NCBI GenBank assembly: GCA_037039925.1
Contig: JAXRKP010000531.1
Location: 5,001 to 69,000, forward strand
Origin: Doris montereyensis
Taxonomy: Eukaryota; Mollusca; Gastropoda; Nudibranchia; Dorididae
Direction of reading: 5' to 3'
DNA: 64,000 nt
The translations under genes were made by a program, and so were the position numbers. The notes under the pieces are model-generated. The model made no database searches, was not told the origin of the DNA, and worked only from the letters and a program-made list of their open reading frames with translations. Each line of letters starts with the position of its first letter. The stretch's first letter is position 1. Positions 50,289 to 64,000 of this stretch are shown here, piece by piece.

Positions 50289-51902
50289 CCTTTGAATACC
50301 TGCTGTGAGAGTCAATCGTTCTTTCAGTTGTACTGTATTAGTCTCTTCTTCGACCTTCGGAGCTCCAACAGCGTCTGTTACAGCTACGTTTCTCGTCTCT
50401 TGACACTTTGCATGTACAATTACATGTATTCTTTTAATAAACAAACAAACAAATGAACGAACAATAACTTAGGATTTGAAGAGAGGATCATTCTTTTGAG
50501 GGATCAAAATTATGGAGGGTAGTTTTCACAGCACAGCCTGAAGAGATCTTTGATTTATTTTATTAAGTGCTCCGATTGCGTCATCGATTCATAATGTCTC
50601 GCGTCCATTTTGAACGGACAATCATGAAAATACTAAGGCTATTTCACGCCAATCGCGGTAGGCTAGCATTCAGTCATTAAATTATTGCGGTTTAACAATT
50701 CTATTGGTGACTATTTTTGAAGCCTAGTTTTCACCCAATCACGAATCAGAACGCCTGAACAGAAGGCAGTCTTGCAAGGCGATGCATGGCCGAACGCCAC
50801 CCAGAATGGACAGTATTTCTGTTAAATTCTATTTCCATTTCTAATAATAATAAAAAAACAATATGATGTGACCAACCAGGTAGAAAGGACATAACGTTCA
50901 CACAACGTCTATCTTACCACAAAATTCAGATCAAGGAGACTTAAAATTTATTGCGATAGCACGATGCTTTCCTGCAATTGGTGCTCCAAAATGCAAGAGA
51001 GACGATCCCTAAACCAAATGTATTGATCCCGGTGCAAGTCACACGGTGTTTTGGATAGAAAGATAGATCTAGATCTAGGTAGATCAAGATGAATACATTA
51101 TATAAATATTTAGACTATTAGATCTAGATCTAGGCACGTGAGAGCATGCATTATATCAGTGAAATTTGAAGCAGGTAAGGATGTTAAAAGGTAAGCACAT
51201 TGGCAAGGTCTACTTGGGCTCCATAGAGTGTAGTGAGAGTAGGGAAATGACACCTTTTAGATTTAGATCTAATCTATATTATTATCATGTTTATGGAGCC
51301 CTTGGAGTGTGAATGAGTGTGAGAGTAGGGAAATGACACCTTTTAGATTTAGATCTAATCTATATTATCATGTTTATGGAGCCCTTGGAGTGTGAATGAG
51401 TGAGAGTAGGGAAGATATAATCTATATTATCTTTGAATAGTGTTGAAATGAATAGATTTGATCTAATCTATATTATTATCATGTTTAATTATATGAGTGT
51501 AAGAAACGCTTTGTAGTGTTGAAACATGAATTATAATAAGGCTACCATAGGTTTGGCAGAAAAACTTTGGGCTAAGAAAACTTGAAAACAGTTATATAAA
51601 TCAAATACTACATTTTTGACGCCTGAACGGCACATCGTTATTTAAGTCAAAATTGATAAACGACAATTATTTAAGTGTCAACTGCCGGGGGGGTGGGGGG
51701 GGGGGGAGGCAGAACTAACACGTGACCTTCGTCAGACAACAAACGAAGAACATCTACACACTTAAAATACAAGCACCACACAATGTGATGTCAGAAGGAC
51801 AAACTGAAAGGAGGAACGAGTGGGGGAGCTGGATATGAGAAAAAGGAGAAAGGAGCAAAAAACAGGAAATCAGAGAAGGGAAGAGTGAGTTCTAGGATCT
51901 AG
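50289..51902. other. No gene recognised; short tandem duplications
   Basis: A phrase AGGGAAATGACACCTTTTAG, ATTTAGATCTAATCTATATT is tandemly repeated about three times at 51236-51480. A G-rich run at about 51686-51711 could form a G-quadruplex. No coding similarity was seen. Confidence 0.5.
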
Positions 51903-52073
<171 letters not shown>

Positions 52074-52665
52074 GAGATGAAAAAAAGTATCAATACAGTA
52101 AACAAAGAAGTGATCAATAAGGTAAACAAGCTAACAATTAATGTTAGATTTAGAATGGATGATAAGGATGAAGTAAACAATTTATATTAAGATGTGCAGA
52201 AACAAAATCACGAGCAAATGGCAGATCTCAAAACAATTTGACTCTAATTGGGTTGGGTTATGTTGGGGTTTATTGGTTTCTAGTTTGTTTTGTTTGGATT
52301 TTTTTGTTTTGTTTGTTTGTATGTTGTTGTTTTGTTCTGTTTTTGTTTGTTGATTTTTTTAGGGGGGGGGGGGTTATCAATCACAAACGGATTAGTGTCA
52401 AAACGTTTGCCTGGACTTTCTTTTTCAAAGGAATTGCATCGTTTCCGCTATGCCCTAGGCCCTACTCAGGTCGCCTAGGCTATGCCTGAAGAGTTGACAA
52501 CGCCAGTGTTGAGCCTGCGACGTGATGGAGGTGGGTGACAAATTCACAGCAGTTTCATCAGTCTATGCAAGTCACCACCCGACGGGCAATTCACAGGTAA
52601 GCCGACTCTTTTAAAAAAAATTATAGCTTTCAGTGTTATATTATGCAATGTCCTTGACATCGTGT

Positions 52666-52965
52666 GATATCGGTGGCTGAGTGGTTAGGCTGTCGGACTT
52701 GGGGTCATGACGTCCACAGTTCGAATTCTAGCAAAGCTAGTTCCTACGTTGTGTTCCTTGGGAAAGACGCTCAACACACATATTGCTACCTCGACCCAGG
52801 TGCAAATGGGTACAAGCACTTGCTTGGGGGTAAAATCCTGCGTCAGAATAGCGTTCTGTCCAGGAGGTGATTACTATCACCTGTTCCGCTTCACAGTCTA
52901 TAGAAACCGATATAAGCTTCGCTCTATGAGCCATAAAGGCCCTGGAGGAACTTTGCTTGCTTACT
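52666..52965 (+). mobile_element. SINE A copy
   Basis: Head CGGTGGCTGAGTGGTTAGGC, box B AGTTCGAATTCTAGC, body GGGAAAGACGCTCAACACAC, tail CCCTGGAGGAACTTTGCTTG. Confidence 0.9.
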
Positions 52966-53019
52966 TGACATCGTCGTAATTCAGATAAATCGAACACATA
53001 ATTAATCTTACAGTGTGTC

Positions 53020-53224
53020 GTCGATGGCCTCGCAGTAAGGTTGCCAGACTTGGGATCGTGAAGGTAGTAAAGTAAAACGTGAAGTTCCGGTCAAGGCCAT
53101 TTTGCACCTGGGTGAAGTGGGGAAAATGTGTGTTAAGTGTCTTTCCCAAGGAACACAGCATTGGGCTAGGATTGAAGTCGGGATCTAGCAGTCCGACAAC
53201 TAATACTCGGCCATCGACGCCACA
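53020..53224. mobile_element. SINE A rearranged: forward head joined to reversed copy
   Basis: 53020-53068 is a forward SINE A head (CGATGGCCTCGCAGTAAGG, TTGCCAGACTTGGGATCGTG). 53069-53224 is a reverse-strand SINE A with an internal deletion, ending with its head (CGGCCATCGACGCCAC). Confidence 0.75.
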
Positions 53225-53574
53225 TGGATTGTGAAGGCTTGGGTTCGAATTCTGACAATGCTAACTACCGTATTAAATATGTCAATTCGCTTGTCAAGCC
53301 GTAGGACTAGGAAGATCGTGGGAGTGACGGTTTTCGTTTTTATCAACTCAGAGACACGAGCAATATAATTAATTTTACTCTTCAATTATGATTTAATACA
53401 ATCGAGAGACACGAGCAATACAATTAATTTTATTCTTCAATTATGAATTTACAATCTCATACAGCCAGTCAAAGACAAAAAGGACAAGTACCAATACTTA
53501 TACGTTGGGAAGGGGGTGAGTGAGGAAAGGGGTGTAGAGGGATGACATACAGTACACGCCTGCTGAAAGTAGAT

Positions 53575-53682
53575 TTTGGTCGAAACAAATCGAGAAAATT
53601 TGTGTCAACCGTTGGCGAGGCTCGGACCCACTACCTGTTGGTTGAGGAGGCCGACACCTTGCCTCTGGACCACCGAGTCCCC
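53575..53682 (-). repeat. SINE B head fragment
   Basis: Reverse-strand CAACCGTTGGCGAGGCTCGG, then CCCACTACCTGTTGGTTGAG, ending CCACCGAGTCCCC. Confidence 0.8.
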
Positions 53683-54291
53683 GCCGTTGATGTGTGATCG
53701 TCGATACACGAATTGTCGTCTAAAAAAAAGAGTTCTAAAGGCACGTCTTATGGACCATTTGTAACCTTCACAGAAAAATTTGCTAATTAATTGGTTGAGA
53801 AATACAGACGCTAGGTAGGATCACATTTTTGACTTGTTCGCATTTATATTAAAATATAATATCTTATTTCACAATGAAAATGGATAGATTACAACACTAA
53901 TGTAAATACAATTCAGGGACACTTGGATTGGCGCCACTATGTGAGTACTTTTTTTCATTTTCATTTTTTTGCTCTGGCAGCTTCCATTCATTTCCACACG
54001 TAAACTTGCTTTTCATCGATCCGTTGATTTCTATTAAATTTGCTTCTTATTCTTAGGTAAATGAAATCATCGACTTTCTCACTATTTAATTGTTTATTAA
54101 AAATATTTTGGACACGTTATAAGTAATTGTGGCTTTCTACTTCCGGTGAACATTTGTCTTTTGATATCTGAGGTCATACTGTTTAAATGTTTAATGACAA
54201 TCTTTGTGTGTACGACCCTTGCATTCTTTTCGTATGTTGACTGAACCATATTGAGCCGACTTGGACACTGTATTCAGGGCACATCTTATGA

Positions 54292-54295
<4 letters not shown>

Positions 54296-54339
<44 letters not shown>

Positions 54340-54340
54340 T

Positions 54341-54378
<38 letters not shown>

Positions 54379-54403
54379 CTCTCTGTGTCTCTCTCTCAAA
54401 TGA
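54296..54403. repeat. (CT)n microsatellite
   Basis: (CT)n with CCCTCTCCC interruptions. Confidence 0.95.
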
Positions 54404-54497
54404 AATAATCGTACATACTACTAGTGCCGGTACATAATAATATACTAGGAGCCTGTCAAATTTGTGAATATATGAAATGTCTTGCTCTGTATTTCAG

Positions 54498-61868
<7,371 letters not shown>

Positions 61869-62039
61869 GTAGTGCAGGCCCTAGTTGTTATCACGCTACT
61901 ATATGCGTTCTAAGTAATGATATAACCTTTGAACCATGCCTATAATACATATTGACAGTCCTTGGAAACAATACCGTTAATTCGTAGATTGACGCTAAAA
62001 GTCCTTTTTTAAAATTGTTTTTGTTAACGAAGTGACTAT

Positions 62040-62275
62040 TTGTAGTACTACTACCAATTGGCCAAAAGCCAGTTTTTCCCTATTCGTAGTACTAGTAGTA
62101 ATAGGCTTTATAGTTTATAGCCTATTGCTACTCATTGGTAGTACTTTAATAGTAATAGTACTACAAATAAGGAGAGAAGGCTTTATAGCCTATTGGTAGT
62201 AGTAATAGTAATAGTACTACAAATAGGAGAGAATGGTTTATAGCCTATTGGTAGTAGTACTACAAATAGGGCTTG
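62040..62275. repeat. Cluster of inverted and direct TATAGCCTATTGGTAGTAGT repeats
   Basis: TTATAGCCTATTG-TAGTA and its reverse complement recur about five times, interleaved with AGTACTACAAATAGG. Several nested hairpins are possible. Confidence 0.8.
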
Positions 62276-62635
62276 CCTTTTGTTAAAGAATCGCATATCA
62301 TCTATAGAACAATTATTGCGATTATTGATACATATAGTTTTGCTCACTTGTGTATTCCATGAAAATCATCCAAAAAAAAAAAAAAAGGAATGAAATTGGC
62401 GGGTTGTCTTTTCTCAGTTGAGATCTCACAGGTATATCAAAAAACACAAATTATCGTATCATTTAAAATATAGAATGAGAAAATAGCTTAGGACCGACGA
62501 AAATCAGGCTGCATTGTGTACATAGAGATAGACAGGCAAATAGTCGAACAAATAGACATACGTAACACACAGATAGATAAGTGAAGTAGATTGGTAACTG
62601 AATAGACAGATGAACACAGAGACAAACACAGAGAT

Positions 62636-62980
<345 letters not shown>

Positions 62981-63099
62981 TATAGGCCTACAATATTTCA
63001 ATTAAGTCATATTACTAAGTGTTGCATATATGGTTTAAAGTGTGCGGGTTTTTTGTTGTTGTTGAAGTTGTATTTTGGTTATGGGTAGTTCATTTGTAT

Positions 63100-63140
63100 G
63101 TGTGTGTGTGTGTGGGTGTGGGGGGGGGGGGGGGGGGGGT
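63100..63140. repeat. (GT)n followed by a long G run
   Basis: TGTGTG repeats lead into about 19 consecutive G near 63121-63139. Confidence 0.95.
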
Positions 63141-63409
63141 TCATTTATGTTTCGGTGCGTGTCCATAATGTTTCTGTTCAGACAGTTATAGAACTTTGAT
63201 TTTATTTTAATTATGACGAGGAAATGCTGACCGCGCATCTTTAACTTAAGTTCTCTTGGCACAACGAGCCATTCAGAGTCAACTCAAGACTCACCATCTT
63301 CTACTACCCCAACTCAAATTAGTCAAATATCACAATCACAACAGAATAAAGGCGAACATGGAGGAAACAAAACCATTTCATGCTATTCAATGTTAAACGG
63401 TGACATTGA

Positions 63410-63600
63410 TAGGTGTCAGGCGTTGTAACTCTACCTCAACCGTAGTGTTGTGAGCTGGTAATCACTGGTTCGAGCCCCACCCCTTCCCTTCCTGGGAGTT
63501 GAGAAGGACTTTGTATGAAATGGCTGCTGGTGGATAAACGATGTACAGTTGGTGAGCTTACACTTTTGTGGGATTACGGACTATAAAATCCATCTTTGTC
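63410..63600 (+). repeat. Possible tRNA-derived SINE with microsatellite tail
   Basis: GGTAATCACTGGTTCGAGCC is a box-B-like motif. A body of about 100 bp ends at GACTATAAAATCCATCTTTG, where the hexamer array begins. Box A is weak. Confidence 0.5.
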
Positions 63601-64000
63601 TTTATTTTTGTCTTTATCTTTGTCTTTATCTTTACCTTTATCTTTACCTTTGTCTTTACCTTTATCTTTATCTTTATTTTTATCTTTACCTTTGTCTTTA
63701 CCTTTATCTTTATCTTTATTTTTATCTTTACCTTTGTCTTTACCTTTATCTTTATCTTTATTTTTATCTTTACCTTTGTCTTTACCTTTATCTTTATCTT
63801 TATCTTTATTTTTATCTTTACCTTTGTCTTTACCTTTATCTTTATCTTTATCTTTATTTTTATCTTTACCTTTGTCTTTACCTTTACCTTTATCTTTATC
63901 TTTATTTTTATCTTTACCTTTGTCTTTACCTTTATCTTTATCTTTATTTTTATCTTTACCTTTGTCTTTACCTTTATCTTTACCTTTGTCTTTATCTTTG
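63593..64000 (+). repeat. (CTTTAT/CTTTAC/CTTTGT)n hexamer array running off the window
   Basis: About 400 bp of 6-bp units. A higher-order period of about 54-60 bp is visible (TTTTTATCTTTACCTTTGTC, then TTTACCTTTATCTTTATC). The array reaches the last base. Confidence 0.95.

Overview
This window is nuclear genomic DNA of an animal. Genes are split by many introns, simple-sequence tracts such as (GA)n, (TTC)n and (AT)n are abundant, and tRNA-derived SINEs, broken non-LTR retrotransposons and minisatellites fill the space between exons. The repeat style and protein similarity suggest a mollusc, probably a gastropod. That is an inference, because no species marker is present.

Four genes can be supported. 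(1) A malic enzyme of the NADP-dependent ME1/ME3 type lies on the minus strand. Thirteen consecutive coding exons run from 31058 down to the stop at 15459, and only the first exon with the start codon was not found. (2) A tRNA-Lys(CTT) gene is at 33023-33095 on the plus strand. (3) YRDC, the threonylcarbamoyl-AMP synthase that starts t6A tRNA modification, is on the minus strand in five exons from 47193 to 38924 and looks complete. (4) The N-terminal half of a protein kinase domain is on the plus strand in four exons, 54498-61868. It stops after the HR of the catalytic HRD motif, and the gene continues beyond the window. The first 15 kb holds no gene that I can support.

Exons were assigned by protein-family similarity and by splice phase, and every junction described is phase-consistent. 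Four short deletions (1, 4, 1 and 1 bases) break the frame inside conserved exons of two otherwise intact genes. The pattern fits consensus errors in a long-read assembly better than gene decay.

The non-coding space is layered. Three tRNA-derived SINE families (called A, B and C here) recur throughout. One SINE B sits inside a SINE A with an exact 11-bp target duplication. Two copies of one LINE occupy the YRDC intron and the kinase intron, and the YRDC copy carries a 339-bp solo LTR with a 5-bp target duplication. Pogo-like terminal-inverted-repeat elements cluster in a malic enzyme intron. Large minisatellites lie at 6.06-8.17 kb, 20.6-21.05 kb, 24.02-24.6 kb, 55.58-56.24 kb and 60.38-61.56 kb. 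A nearly perfect 80-nt hairpin is in a YRDC intron at 43506-43585. The genes show no operon-like cooperation. The one functional link is that tRNA-Lys(CTT) with A37 is the kind of tRNA that the YRDC pathway modifies.
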